Positions 1 through 7,420 are shown, counted from the stretch's first letter. The stretch: DNA of 12,250 nucleotides from an uncultured Actinomyces sp. (GCA_915069725.1 CAJZFF010000017.1:1-12250), one strand, 5' to 3'. A program made the numbers and translations. The notes: generated from the sequence alone by a model not told the origin.

Positions 1-265
1 CAACGCCGGAGGGCTCCTGGGAATCGGCACCCGCCGCAACTTCGAGTCCCGGCCCGAGGCCCAGTGCGAGCTCTACGGACAGGTCGCCGTCCTCCACCTC
101 GACCTCGGCCTGGTCTTCCCCACGCCACTGACCTCCGCCATCGAGGACCTGCGCGCACACGTGCGCAGCCGCGTCGAGCACCTCACCGGGCTGAGCGTCG
201 GCAAGATCGACCTCGAGATCTCCTGGCTCAATCCGAGCAGCCACGTCAGGAAGAGCCTGAAATGA
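1..265 (+). CDS. Asp23/Gls24 family envelope stress response protein, C-terminal part (5'-truncated by window edge)
   Basis: The frame opening at base 2 runs to a TGA at 263-265, giving 87 residues; the start lies outside the window. The segment CELYGQVAVLHLDLGLVF, followed by an amphipathic helix (AIEDLRAHVRSRVEHLTG) and a closing strand (KIDLEISWL), has the strand-helix-strand order of the C-terminal half of Asp23/Gls24 proteins. Members of this family are abundant soluble proteins linked to cell-envelope stress and, in staphylococci, are tethered to the membrane by AmaP. The stop codon overlaps the next gene's start (ATGA), so the two are probably translationally coupled. The neighbouring DUF6286 and AmaP-like genes support the call. 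The missing N-terminus prevents a length check. Confidence 0.72.
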   Translation, partial: NAGGLLGIGTRRNFESRPEAQCELYGQVAVLHLDLGLVFPTPLTSAIEDLRAHVRSRVEHLTGLSVGKIDLEISWLNPSSHVRKSLK

Positions 266-810
266 GAGCACCCGTCCAGAAACTCATTCGTCGCCCGTCC
301 CGCAGCATACCCAGCATCATCCTGGCGCTGCTGCTGCTCACCGCCGGAGGCCTGGGGGCCTGGCTGCTGGGGCACCGGATCGTGAGCGGCACCTGGCCAG
401 ACCGGGCCGTCACCACGCTCGACGCCATCGGATCCGCCACCCTCGGATCCGTCGCAGTGCTCATCATCGCCGGGATCGTCGCCGTATGCGGCCTGGTCAT
501 GATCCTCATGGCCCTATGGCCGGGGGTCCCCGAGCGCGTCGAGATCCTCCCCGACGCCGTCCCCGGCCAGACCGCGGTGACGCGCCGGGACCTGGCCGGC
601 CTGGTGAGGACCCAGGTCGAGCAGGTCGACGGCGTCCACTCCGTCGCCGTCACCGCCCGTCGCTCACGAGTCGACGTCGTCGTCCTCAGCGTCCTGGACG
701 ACCTCGCCCCGGTGCGTGAAGCCGCCCGTAAGAAGGCCGATGAGGCCCTGGACGCGCTCAAGCCCGTGGGCATCACACGCAGCCGCGTGCGGATCCGGCA
801 CACGAGCTGA
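262..810 (+). CDS. DUF6286-type two-TM envelope protein with C-terminal Asp23-like module
   Basis: This encodes 182 residues. The ATG at 262 overlaps the upstream stop as ATGA and has AGGAAG about nine bases before it, so it is preferred over in-frame starts further upstream that would run through the previous gene. Residues about 16-37 and 62-86 form two hydrophobic membrane segments, preceded by a short basic N-terminus (KLIRRPSRS) that should remain cytoplasmic. Residues about 105-180 form a soluble module: a helix (DLAGLVRTQVEQVDGV), a strand, RVDVVVLSVLDD, a second helix and a final RSRVRIR strand. This matches the layout of actinobacterial DUF6286 proteins, which are typically found beside asp23 and amaP genes. 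The family's biochemical role is not established. From context I infer a membrane anchor or partner for the soluble Asp23 proteins. Confidence 0.72.
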   Translation: MRAPVQKLIRRPSRSIPSIILALLLLTAGGLGAWLLGHRIVSGTWPDRAVTTLDAIGSATLGSVAVLIIAGIVAVCGLVMILMALWPGVPERVEILPDAVPGQTAVTRRDLAGLVRTQVEQVDGVHSVAVTARRSRVDVVVLSVLDDLAPVREAARKKADEALDALKPVGITRSRVRIRHTS

Positions 811-823
811 AAGGGAAAACACT

Positions 824-1471
824 ATGCGCTCAGTATCTGGCGTCCTCAACAGGACGGCCCTGGCCGGCTGCGGACTTCTCATCGCGGCAGCGGCGTCCTG
901 GCTGCTGGCCTCCGGCCTCGACACCGGTCGGTCCTGGCCCGACGTCGCCCCGCTCCTGGCCACTGCGCAGGACCGGGTGGACAGCGTCATCACGGCCCAG
1001 GCGCACTGGCTCCTGCCGACCGCCGCGCTGGCGTCAGTCCTCGCCATCATCGCCGGGCTGGCCCTCCTCGCCATGCAGGTCCCCCGCAAGGCAGCCGCCT
1101 CGCCCCTGAGGTTCAGCGACTCCGAGGGCGTCCTGCTGGCCACCGTCAGCCCCGACGTCCTGGCACAGGCCCTGTCCGAGCGAGCCCAGGACGTCCCCGG
1201 GGTGGAGCGGTGCACTGTGTGGGTCACCGGCTCACCGAGCAGCCTGTGGGTCCAAGCGACCACCACCGTGTCCCAGGGCAGCGAGGTCGAGTGGGCCGTC
1301 GCCGATCTCAGGCGCCGGCTCGAGGATGACGTGACCACGTCCCTGGGCACGCGCCCCAGGCAAATCGACACCCTGGTGCACCTGGAGCGATCCTCGACCT
1401 CGCGCAACGTCTCACAGACCGTCACAGGGCGACACGCACCCGAGAGCACCGGGGATGGCGATGACGCATGA
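824..1471 (+). CDS. amaP: AmaP-like alkaline shock response membrane anchor protein
   Basis: This encodes 215 residues from an ATG at 824, with AAAGGGAA just upstream as a ribosome-binding site and 13 bases separating it from the previous gene. Two hydrophobic segments lie at about residues 11-29 and 62-84, with a polar loop of some 30 residues between them. A cytosolic domain follows (about 105-185) with the helix ..LAQALSERAQDVPGV, a strand SSLWVQATTTV, a second helix and a final strand QIDTLVHL. This two-TM plus Asp23-like-domain plan is that of the AmaP family, which in Staphylococcus anchors Asp23 to the membrane. The tail (about 186-215) is hydrophilic and looks disordered. The symbol is assigned by architecture and context, since sequence identity to the staphylococcal protein is probably low. 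It shares the layout of the DUF6286 protein before it, and the two may be ancient duplicates. Confidence 0.65.
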   Translation: MRSVSGVLNRTALAGCGLLIAAAASWLLASGLDTGRSWPDVAPLLATAQDRVDSVITAQAHWLLPTAALASVLAIIAGLALLAMQVPRKAAASPLRFSDSEGVLLATVSPDVLAQALSERAQDVPGVERCTVWVTGSPSSLWVQATTTVSQGSEVEWAVADLRRRLEDDVTTSLGTRPRQIDTLVHLERSSTSRNVSQTVTGRHAPESTGDGDDA

Positions 1472-2117
1472 GAAGCAGGACGAGGCAGTGCCGGCGCCTC
1501 GCCCGCGTCCACATCAAGCCGCACAACCGAGCGCTCCGCCCGCTCCGTCCTATGACAGGGACCGCTACCTGGTCCTGCGTGCCCAGGACGGAGACATCAA
1601 CGCCTTCGAACAGCTCGTCGAGCGTTACCAGGGGCGCCTGTTCCGCACCGCCTACATGATCGTGCGGAACCGTCACGACAGTGAGGACATCGTCCAGGAA
1701 ACCCTCATCCAGGCCTGGCGCAGTCTTCACCTGGTCAGGGAGCCTGACGCCTTTCGGGGCTGGCTCATGCGGATCTGCACCAACAAGGCCACCAGCATGA
1801 CGCGCAAGCGTCAGCGCAGGGCCACCGACCCCTACGACGCCGAGAGTCTCGAGACCGCGAGCGCCATGGCGGAGACGACGTCGAGCAGCACCGCTGACCC
1901 GGCCGAGTCCAGTGAGGTCAACGCCCAGATCGAGGCGCTGGCGGACCTGTTGACCACCGTGCAGCCCGAGCTGCGCATCGTCTGGGTGCTCCGAGAGGTC
2001 GACGACATGTCCTACGAGGAGATCGCCCAGACCCTGAACCTGACCGAGTCCACCGTCCGAGGGAGGCTGGCACGCGCCCGCTCTCTCGTCATGCGCCAGA
2101 TGAAGGAGTGGGCATGA
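1455..2117 (+). CDS. ECF-type sigma-70 family RNA polymerase sigma factor
   Basis: This encodes 220 residues. Residues about 38-105 match sigma region 2: AFEQLVERYQGRLFRTAYMI, then DSEDIVQETLIQAWRSL (the core-binding and -10-melting helices) and FRGWLMRICTNKA. A Ser/Thr/Glu-rich linker (about 110-160) leads to region 4 at 161-220, with a helix-turn-helix SYEEIAQTLNLTESTVRGRLARAR that would read the -35 element. There is no region 1 or 3, as expected for a group IV (ECF) sigma factor. The N-terminal 35 residues form a Pro/Ala/Arg-rich extension. The start is uncertain: ATG 1455 or ATG 1461 (preceded by GGGGA at 1451-1455). Either overlaps the upstream gene. The stop overlaps the next gene's start (ATGA). 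The gene sits inside the Asp23 cluster, so I infer that it drives the envelope-stress regulon. No zinc anti-sigma gene (HxxxCxxC) is adjacent. Confidence 0.9.
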   Translation: MAMTHEKQDEAVPAPRPRPHQAAQPSAPPAPSYDRDRYLVLRAQDGDINAFEQLVERYQGRLFRTAYMIVRNRHDSEDIVQETLIQAWRSLHLVREPDAFRGWLMRICTNKATSMTRKRQRRATDPYDAESLETASAMAETTSSSTADPAESSEVNAQIEALADLLTTVQPELRIVWVLREVDDMSYEEIAQTLNLTESTVRGRLARARSLVMRQMKEWA

Positions 2118-2665
2118 GCACCGTCAACCAGCTCTCACACAGCGTCCGACGCGCGACGGCGTCGGCCACCAAGTCCTTCGCCCGGTCTCATGAGCAGGAC
2201 GACGCCGACACGCGCGAGTACCAGCGTCTGATCGCCTCCCTGCACGAGGAGTGGGACCAGCTGGAGTCTCAGGCGAGCACCTCGGTCATGCCGCAGCGCC
2301 ACCTGATGGACGCCATCCTCGCCGAGACCCGTCACGGCGCCCAGGTGGAGATGCCCGCGACCGACCTGGGCCCCTACAGCATGTCCGAGTTCTCACTGCG
2401 GGCACTGATCCGCCGCACCGTGGACCGCGTGCCCGGCGCGCGCGCCCTGCGGTCCTCCTTCCAGCACGTGCCCTCAGGTGAGGACCACCGCGGCCTGGGG
2501 GTTCCGGAGACCATCTTCTGCCGGATCTCCGCCCACCTCAGCGTGGACAGCCTGCCGCAGCTCGCTCAGCGGGTCCGCGAGGCCGTTCGAGCAGCCTGCC
2601 ATGAGAACCTGGGGGTGTCCCCGACCGTCAACATCCACATCGAGGATCTCCACGATGACGACTAG
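2114..2665 (+). CDS. Asp23/Gls24-like protein translationally coupled to the sigma factor
   Basis: This encodes 183 residues. The ATG at 2114 overlaps the sigma factor's TGA and follows AAGGAG at 2103-2108, an excellent site with five-base spacing. The protein has no membrane segment or signal peptide. Residues about 1-75 are polar and mostly helical (REYQRLIASLHEEWDQLESQ). From about residue 85 the order resembles Asp23: SEFSLRALIRRTVDRVPGARAL, then a strand ETIFCRISAHLSV, a helix PQLAQRVREAVRAACHENLG and a final strand PTVNIHIEDL. Co-translation immediately after an ECF sigma gene is where an anti-sigma factor is usually encoded, but no zinc anti-sigma motif is present. I infer that it is either a structural Asp23 paralogue or a sigma-associated regulator. 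The sequence alone does not decide this. Confidence 0.62.
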   Translation: MSTVNQLSHSVRRATASATKSFARSHEQDDADTREYQRLIASLHEEWDQLESQASTSVMPQRHLMDAILAETRHGAQVEMPATDLGPYSMSEFSLRALIRRTVDRVPGARALRSSFQHVPSGEDHRGLGVPETIFCRISAHLSVDSLPQLAQRVREAVRAACHENLGVSPTVNIHIEDLHDDD

Positions 2666-3026
2666 CCTCTCAGCAGCCGAGCTGGCCAACCTGGTCACTG
2701 CTGTCCCCGGCGTACGAGGAATCGAGCCGGGGATCGGCAGCACGTTGAGGGCGATCGGTAGCCGCATGCGCCAGCAGGATCCTCGGCAGGCCCGTTTCGG
2801 AGTGATCGTCGAGGAGGGCTCGAGCCGGGCCGTCATCGAGATCGGTATCGATGGCTCACGGCCCGTCAAGGACATCGTGCGCGACGTCCAGGAGGCCATC
2901 ATCCGCTCCCTGTCCCAGACGGGTGAGTCCGGCGACCCCTCTGAGGCCCGGGAGGGCTCCGGCTCCTCCGACGTCGGGGAGCAGAACGCACCTCAGGTCA
3001 CGGTGCGGGTCCAGTCCCTGCTGTAG
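2655..3026 (+). CDS. Short Asp23-like hypothetical protein
   Basis: This encodes 123 residues. The ATG at 2655 lies 11 bases inside the preceding gene, with GAGGA at 2642-2646 as ribosome-binding site. Longer in-frame starts upstream would run through that gene and are rejected. The product is soluble with no membrane helix. It shows helix LANLVTAVPGVRGIEP, strand RFGVIVEEG, strand RAVIEIGID, helix VKDIVRDVQEAIIRSLSQ, a Gly/Ser/Glu-rich loop (about 93-112) and a last strand PQVTVRVQSL. This is the Asp23-like order of elements in minimal form. As the last gene before a strong hairpin it probably belongs to the same operon. I do not recognise a named family beyond this resemblance. Confidence 0.58.
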   Translation: MTTSLSAAELANLVTAVPGVRGIEPGIGSTLRAIGSRMRQQDPRQARFGVIVEEGSSRAVIEIGIDGSRPVKDIVRDVQEAIIRSLSQTGESGDPSEAREGSGSSDVGEQNAPQVTVRVQSLL

Positions 3027-3071
3027 GCGCCCAGCCCACAGCAGCACCAGCCTCGTGCAGGTTCCAGCACG

Positions 3072-3119
3072 AGACGACGTCGGGGCACCGGTCAGATGAT
3101 CGGTGCCCCGACGTCGGTC
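3072..3119. terminator. Strong hairpin between convergent Asp23 operon and lysP (probable bidirectional terminator)
   Basis: CGACGTCGGGGCACCG at 3075-3090 is perfectly repeated in inverse at 3101-3116. The stem can extend inward by G-U, T-A and C-G to a four-base loop (AGAT, 3094-3097), for about 19 pairs. It lies between two convergent genes, 46 bases after one stop and 31 bases before the other, so it can serve both strands. Neither side has a U-run, which is common for actinobacterial terminators. Confidence 0.75.
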
Positions 3120-3146
3120 ATGGGGTACAGCGAGGCTCAGCAGGGC

Positions 3147-4769
3147 TCAGCTGCGCTCGCGAACGACGGCGCCGGAGACGTCGGCCTCCTCCAGGCGGAC
3201 CATGCGCGACCCGGTCACCAGGCGGTGCCCCAGCCAGATGGCCCCGAAGACCGGCAGGCCGATGTAGGAGGAGAGCACCTCCAGCAGCTGGCCCTTGAAG
3301 ACCGCCTCGTAGTTCTGGCCCAGGATCACCAGGGCGCACAGGGTGAAGGCCAGGACCGGCCCCAGCGGGAACCAGGGCGCCTGGTAGGGCAGGTCGGCCG
3401 GGTCGTTGCCCTGGAGCACGTAGGCGCGCCGGAAGCGGAAGTGGCACGCGGCGATCCCCAGCCACACGATGAACCCGCACAGGGCGGAGACGTTGACCAA
3501 CCACGCGTAGGCAGTGTTCTGCCCCACCACGGCGGTGAGGAAGCCGGCCGCCCCCACCAGCGCCGTCGCCCCCAGGGCCCGCACCGGGACCCCGTGGCGG
3601 TTGACGTAGGAGAACCAGGCCGGCGCCTGCCCCTGCAGGGCCATCGAGTGCAGCATGCGGGTCGAGGCGTACAGGCCGGAGTTGCCGGCGCTGAGGACGG
3701 CGGTCAGGATGACGGCGTTCATGAGGGCCGCCGCGATCCCGATCCCCGCCCGCTCGAAGACCAGGGTGAAGGGCGAGTAGGCCACGTCCTCGGTCTCGGT
3801 GTGCAGCAGCCGGCTGTCGTTGAAGGCGATGAGGAAGCCGATGACCGTGATCGCCCCGATATAGAAGATCATGATCCGCCAGAACACCGTGTGGATCGCC
3901 TTGGGCACATCCCGGCGCGGGTTGCGGGCCTCACCGGCCGCCACGCCCACCAGCTCGGTGCCCTGGAAGGAGAACCCGGCCACCATGAACACCGACACGA
4001 TCGCCAGCATCCCGCCGTGGAAGGGCGCGTCCTTGACGACCCAGTTGCTGAAGCCCGGGGACGTCCCGCCGATGATGCCGGCGATCATGGCCACGCCCGC
4101 CACCAGGAAGACGATGACCGTGACCACCTTGATGGCCGACAGCCAGAACTCGCCCTCACCGAAGGCGCGGGCCGACAGGGCGTTGAGCGTCGTCAGCAGG
4201 GTCAGGAACAGTGCCGCCCAGATCCATGAGGGCACCCCCGGCAGCCAGTAGCCCATGACGATTCCGGCGGCCACCAGCTCGGCCGCCACCGTGATCGCCC
4301 AGTTGAACCAGTAGTTCCAGCCCATGGCGAAGCCGAATGAGGGGCTGACGAACCGGGTGGCGTAGGTCTGGAAGGAGCCGGCCACCGGCATGTGCGCCGT
4401 CATCTCGCCCAGGGACTGCATGAGCAGCAGCACCATGAGGCCGATGGCCGCGTAGGCGACCAGGGCGCCGCCCGGGCCGGCCGTGGAGACCGTGGCGCCC
4501 GAGGCCACGAACAGCCCCGTGCCGATGGCGCCACCGATGGCGATCATCTGCATGTGCCTGTTGGTCAGGCTCCGGTGCAGCCCGCCGTCCTCCTCCAGGG
4601 CCTCGTTGGAGACCTGGCCGGAGGCGCCGGAGACCCCCGCGCCCACGGGGTCTGTGGAGGTCACAGGGTCAGCACTGTCGGAGCTGCCGGCGCCGTCGGC
4701 AGCGGGCCGCCCGTCCGACGCGGCGGGGGCAGGGCCACTGGGGGCCGACTCGTCATGAGAATGTGTCAC
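3147..4769 (-). CDS. lysP: Lysine-specific permease LysP (APC family amino acid permease)
   Basis: This encodes a 540-residue proton-coupled amino acid importer of the cytoplasmic membrane. From about residue 65 the sequence follows E. coli LysP closely by memory comparison: NRHMQMIAIGGAIGTGLFVA, ATVSTAGPGGAL, MGWNYWFNWAITVAAEL, VAGFSFQGTELVGVAAGE, SPFTLVFERAGI, MNAVILTAVLSAGNSGLY, HFRFRRAYVLQGND and LGQNYEA. The GGAIGTGLF segment in TM1 is the substrate-binding signature, and about 12 TM segments are expected. The first ~60 residues are a Ser/Ala/Asp/Pro-rich extension. The start is set at GTG 4769 because a TACCCT hexamer ends seven bases upstream, suggesting a leaderless message. GTG 4826 (20 residues longer) is possible but has no better site. 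It lies downstream of ispH on the same strand, with a 150-base gap and probably its own promoter. Lysine specificity rests on resemblance only. Confidence 0.88.
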   Translation of the reverse strand: MTHSHDESAPSGPAPAASDGRPAADGAGSSDSADPVTSTDPVGAGVSGASGQVSNEALEEDGGLHRSLTNRHMQMIAIGGAIGTGLFVASGATVSTAGPGGALVAYAAIGLMVLLLMQSLGEMTAHMPVAGSFQTYATRFVSPSFGFAMGWNYWFNWAITVAAELVAAGIVMGYWLPGVPSWIWAALFLTLLTTLNALSARAFGEGEFWLSAIKVVTVIVFLVAGVAMIAGIIGGTSPGFSNWVVKDAPFHGGMLAIVSVFMVAGFSFQGTELVGVAAGEARNPRRDVPKAIHTVFWRIMIFYIGAITVIGFLIAFNDSRLLHTETEDVAYSPFTLVFERAGIGIAAALMNAVILTAVLSAGNSGLYASTRMLHSMALQGQAPAWFSYVNRHGVPVRALGATALVGAAGFLTAVVGQNTAYAWLVNVSALCGFIVWLGIAACHFRFRRAYVLQGNDPADLPYQAPWFPLGPVLAFTLCALVILGQNYEAVFKGQLLEVLSSYIGLPVFGAIWLGHRLVTGSRMVRLEEADVSGAVVRERS

Positions 4770-4776
4770 CCGACCG

Positions 4777-4782
4777 AGGGTA
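4777..4782 (-). promoter_or_regulatory. Putative -10 element for leaderless lysP transcript
   Basis: On the minus strand TACCCT (matching the actinobacterial TANNNT pattern) is followed by seven bases and then the GTG at 4769. This would place the transcription start at or next to the start codon. No convincing -35 box is seen at the expected distance, and no Shine-Dalgarno sequence precedes the GTG. Confidence 0.35.
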
Positions 4783-4919
4783 ATGGTCACGTATGCAACC
4801 CGGCGTTCACCTTCGGCCTGTCTCACGCAGCCGGGCGTGTGCTGACGCTCACGGACGGCTCTGCGGATGACCCTATGGCCAGCCCTGCGGCCGGGGCTGA
4901 GGGGGTGGGCGGCGCAGCC

Positions 4920-5987
4920 TCAGCAGGTGTGGTTGGCGGCCGGCTCGCGGCGCTTGTGACCGGACGCGGCGCCCTGGGCCGCCATGAGGTCGGCGCGCAG
5001 GTTCTTGGGCAGGGAGAAGGAGATCTTCTCCGTGGTGGTGCGCACTTCCTCGACGTCGTCGAAGCCGAGCTCGGCCAGGCGCTCGACCACCTCGCGCACC
5101 AGGATCTCCGGAACCGAGGCGCCCGAGGTCAGGCCGACCGTCTCGACGCCGTCGAACCAGGACGGGTCGATCTCGCTGGCGAAGTCCACCCGGTGGGCGG
5201 CGCCCGCACCGGCCTCGAGGGCCACCTCCTTGAGGCGCACCGAGTTCGAGGAGTTGCCGGAGCCGACCACGATCATGAGGTCCACCTTCGGGGCGATCTT
5301 CTTGACCGCGGCCTGACGGTTCTGGGTGGCGTAGCAGATGTCCTCGCCGGGCGGGTCGATCATCTCCGGGAAGCGCTCGCGCAGCAGGCGCACCGTCTCC
5401 ATGGTCTCGTCGACGCTCAGGGTGGTCTGGCTGATCCACACGACCTTGGAGGGGTCGCGCACCTCGACCTGGTCCACCTCGTGGGGGCCGTTGACGACCT
5501 GGATGTGGTCGGGGGCCTCGCCCTGAGTGCCCTCGACCTCCTCGTGGCCGGTGTGGCCCACGAGAATGATGTCGTAGTCCTTGTCCGCGAAACGCACCGC
5601 CTGCTTGTGCACCTTGGTCACCAGCGGGCAGGTCGCGTCGATCGTGTCCAGCCGGCGCTCGGCGGCCTCGGCGTGGACGGCCGGGGAGACGCCGTGGGCG
5701 GAGAAGACGACGCGGGCGCCCACCGGCACCTCGTCGGTCTCGGAGACGAAGATGGCGCCGCGCTTGGAGAGGGCCTCCACGACGTACTTGTTGTGGACGA
5801 TCTCCTTGCGCACGTAGATCGGCGCCCCGTAGTGGTCCAGGGCCTGCTCCACAGCGTCGACCGCGCGGTCCACGCCGGCGCAGTACCCGCGCGGGGCGGC
5901 CATGAGGATTCGCTTGCCGCCCTTGGGAGAGGGGGCCGCGGCGTCGGTGTGCTCACTGGCGAGCTCGATGGTCGTCACGGTCACCAC
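4920..5987 (-). CDS. ispH: 4-hydroxy-3-methylbut-2-enyl diphosphate reductase (IspH/LytB)
   Basis: This encodes 355 residues. IspH is a cytosolic iron-sulfur enzyme that reduces HMBPP to IPP and DMAPP in the last step of the MEP pathway. The three cluster-ligating cysteines are present: Cys36 in [13 protein letters not shown], Cys120 in DATCPLV and Cys218 in [11 protein letters not shown]. Substrate residues are also visible: His65 ([10 protein letters not shown]), His98 (SAHGVSP), His148 and Glu150 ([11 protein letters not shown]), the SQTTLS segment, GSGNSSNS and TSGASVPE. The C-terminal ~25 residues ([17 protein letters not shown]) extend past the usual end. The start is unclear: tandem GTG codons at 5987, 5984 and 5978 all lack a Shine-Dalgarno and lie inside an inverted repeat shared with xseA. 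The conserved domain begins at about residue 25, so any of them is compatible. The divergent xseA neighbour is a layout known from other actinobacteria. Confidence 0.95.
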   Translation of the reverse strand: MVTVTTIELASEHTDAAAPSPKGGKRILMAAPRGYCAGVDRAVDAVEQALDHYGAPIYVRKEIVHNKYVVEALSKRGAIFVSETDEVPVGARVVFSAHGVSPAVHAEAAERRLDTIDATCPLVTKVHKQAVRFADKDYDIILVGHTGHEEVEGTQGEAPDHIQVVNGPHEVDQVEVRDPSKVVWISQTTLSVDETMETVRLLRERFPEMIDPPGEDICYATQNRQAAVKKIAPKVDLMIVVGSGNSSNSVRLKEVALEAGAGAAHRVDFASEIDPSWFDGVETVGLTSGASVPEILVREVVERLAELGFDDVEEVRTTTEKISFSLPKNLRADLMAAQGAASGHKRREPAANHTC

Positions 5988-6045
5988 TGTGCCACAGTGG
6001 GACTCAGGTCCCCAGTGGTGGACGTGGCACAGTGGTGCATGTGAC
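5980..6045. promoter_or_regulatory. Compact ispH/xseA divergent control region with CAGTGG repeats
   Basis: CACCACTGTGCCAC at 5982-5995 is repeated as a perfect inverse at 6024-6037, and the two copies cover the candidate start codons of ispH and xseA. CCACTGTG-C-CACAGTGG at 5984-6000 is also a perfect 17-base dyad. CAGTGG occurs at 5995-6000, 6013-6018 and 6030-6035 (17-18 base spacing) and in reverse at 5984-5989. GGGAC-TCAG-GTCCC (5999-6012) lies at the centre. No clear -10 box or Shine-Dalgarno is seen for either gene. The pattern resembles operator sites for a dimeric regulator, but the regulator is unknown. Confidence 0.4.
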
Positions 6046-7420
6046 AGGCCAGAGCCCCTCCCAGCCCAGCCCGCAGTCCTCCCCCGGTGCCGGCCGCGCG
6101 TCCGGCCCCGACGCGGGCGGCAGCCCCGGCAACTCCGGCAGCCCCGACGGCCCCCGGGAACTGGCGCCGCGAGCGAACCTCACCACCGCGGAGAACCCGT
6201 GGCCGCTGCGGCTGCTGTCCTCCAAGATCGACCAGTACGTCGCCCGCATGAGCCAGGTGTGGGTGGAGGGCCAGATCATCCAGCTCAACCGGCGCCCCGG
6301 CGCCGGCATGGCCTTCCTCACCCTGCGGGACACGGACGCCGACATCTCCATGTCGGTGTCCATCTACGCCCGGGTCCTCGACGCCGTCCTGGCCCGCACC
6401 GGCGCCGAGCTGAGCGAGGGCGCCCGCGTTGTCATCCGCGCCAAGCCCACCTTCTGGACCAAGCGGGGCTCGCTCCAGCTGCAGGCCGACGACATCCGAC
6501 CTGTCGGCGTCGGCGATCTGCTGGCCCGCATCGAGCAGCTGCGCCGCATCCTGGCCGCCGAGGGTCTGTTCGACGCCGAGCGCAAGCGGCCCCTGCCCTT
6601 CCTGCCGCGCAAGGTGGGCCTCGTGTGCGGACGCCAGGCCAAGGCCAAGGACGACGTGCTGGTCAACGCCCGCCTGCGCTGGCCCGGCCTGCCCTTCGAG
6701 GTGCGCGAGGTCGCCGTCCAGGGGGCGCGCGCCGTCGGCGAGGTCACCCGGGCCATCCAGGAGCTCGACGCCGATGCGCAGATCGACGTCATCGTCGTGG
6801 CCCGCGGGGGCGGCGCCGTCGAGGACCTGCTGCCCTTCTCCGACGAGGGGCTCGTGCGCGCCGCGGCCGCCTGCCGCACGCCGCTGGTCTCGGCGATCGG
6901 CCACGAGACCGACTGCCCCCTGCTGGACCTGGTGGCCGACTACCGGGCCTCCACCCCCACCGATGCCGCACGCCGGATCGTCCCCGATCTCGCCCAGGAG
7001 ACCGTGGGCCTGGACTCGGCCCGCGAGCGCCTGCGCAGCGTGCTCGCCTCGCGGCTGGACGCCGAGCAGGCGGCCCTGGACCAGCTGCGAGCCCGGCCGG
7101 TCATGGCCGACCCCACCTCGATCGTGCGCGACCGGGTCATCGAACTGGGTCAGGCCCGCGACAGGATGCGCCGGGCCGTGGAGCATCGCCTGTCACTGGC
7201 GGCCGCGGACCTGCGCGCCGACCGCGCCCGGCTGACGGCCCTGTCACCGCAGGGCGTCCTGGATCGTGGCTACACGATCCTGCGCACCCCCGGCGGCAAG
7301 GTCATCACCAGCGCCGAGGACGTCAAGAAGGGCGACCTCATCGAGGGGGTCCTGGCTTCGGGGCGGCTCGTCGCCCAGGTCGTCGGCGCCACCAAGCCCC
7401 GGCCCACCGATATCGACTGA
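6032..7420 (+). CDS. xseA: Exodeoxyribonuclease VII large subunit
   Basis: This encodes 462 residues, the catalytic subunit of exonuclease VII, which degrades single-stranded DNA in both directions together with XseB. After a Pro/Ser/Gly-rich N-terminal stretch (about 1-50), the conserved segment [28 protein letters not shown] starts the OB-fold DNA-binding domain (about 55-150). The catalytic domain carries [64 protein letters not shown] and a coiled-coil-like stretch to about 400. The C-terminal block [21 protein letters not shown] is also family-typical. The start could be GTG 6032, 6035 or 6041; none has a Shine-Dalgarno, and all lie in the repeat shared with ispH. The partner xseB is on the same strand but about 2.4 kb away, which is unusual because the two are normally adjacent. 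Confidence 0.94.
   Translation: MVHVTGQSPSQPSPQSSPGAGRASGPDAGGSPGNSGSPDGPRELAPRANLTTAENPWPLRLLSSKIDQYVARMSQVWVEGQIIQLNRRPGAGMAFLTLRDTDADISMSVSIYARVLDAVLARTGAELSEGARVVIRAKPTFWTKRGSLQLQADDIRPVGVGDLLARIEQLRRILAAEGLFDAERKRPLPFLPRKVGLVCGRQAKAKDDVLVNARLRWPGLPFEVREVAVQGARAVGEVTRAIQELDADAQIDVIVVARGGGAVEDLLPFSDEGLVRAAAACRTPLVSAIGHETDCPLLDLVADYRASTPTDAARRIVPDLAQETVGLDSARERLRSVLASRLDAEQAALDQLRARPVMADPTSIVRDRVIELGQARDRMRRAVEHRLSLAAADLRADRARLTALSPQGVLDRGYTILRTPGGKVITSAEDVKKGDLIEGVLASGRLVAQVVGATKPRPTDID

Noticed and set aside
3096..4229. Long plus-strand open frame of 377 codons opposite lysP
   Set aside because: It is the antisense of a well-conserved permease. Its product is a His/Gly/Asp/Gln-rich low-complexity sequence typical of a GC-rich shadow frame.
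4880..4899. Small hairpin CAGCCC/GGGCTG after ispH as a terminator
   Set aside because: A six-pair stem with an eight-base loop and no U-run is expected by chance at this GC content; not reported as a feature.
4392..6044. Plus-strand open frame of 550 codons crossing lysP, the gap and ispH
   Set aside because: It runs antisense to two confidently identified genes and has the biased composition of a shadow frame.
5981..7186. Minus-strand frame of 401 codons opposite xseA
   Set aside because: Antisense shadow; its Gly/Ala/Gln/Asp-rich product lacks any recognisable motif.
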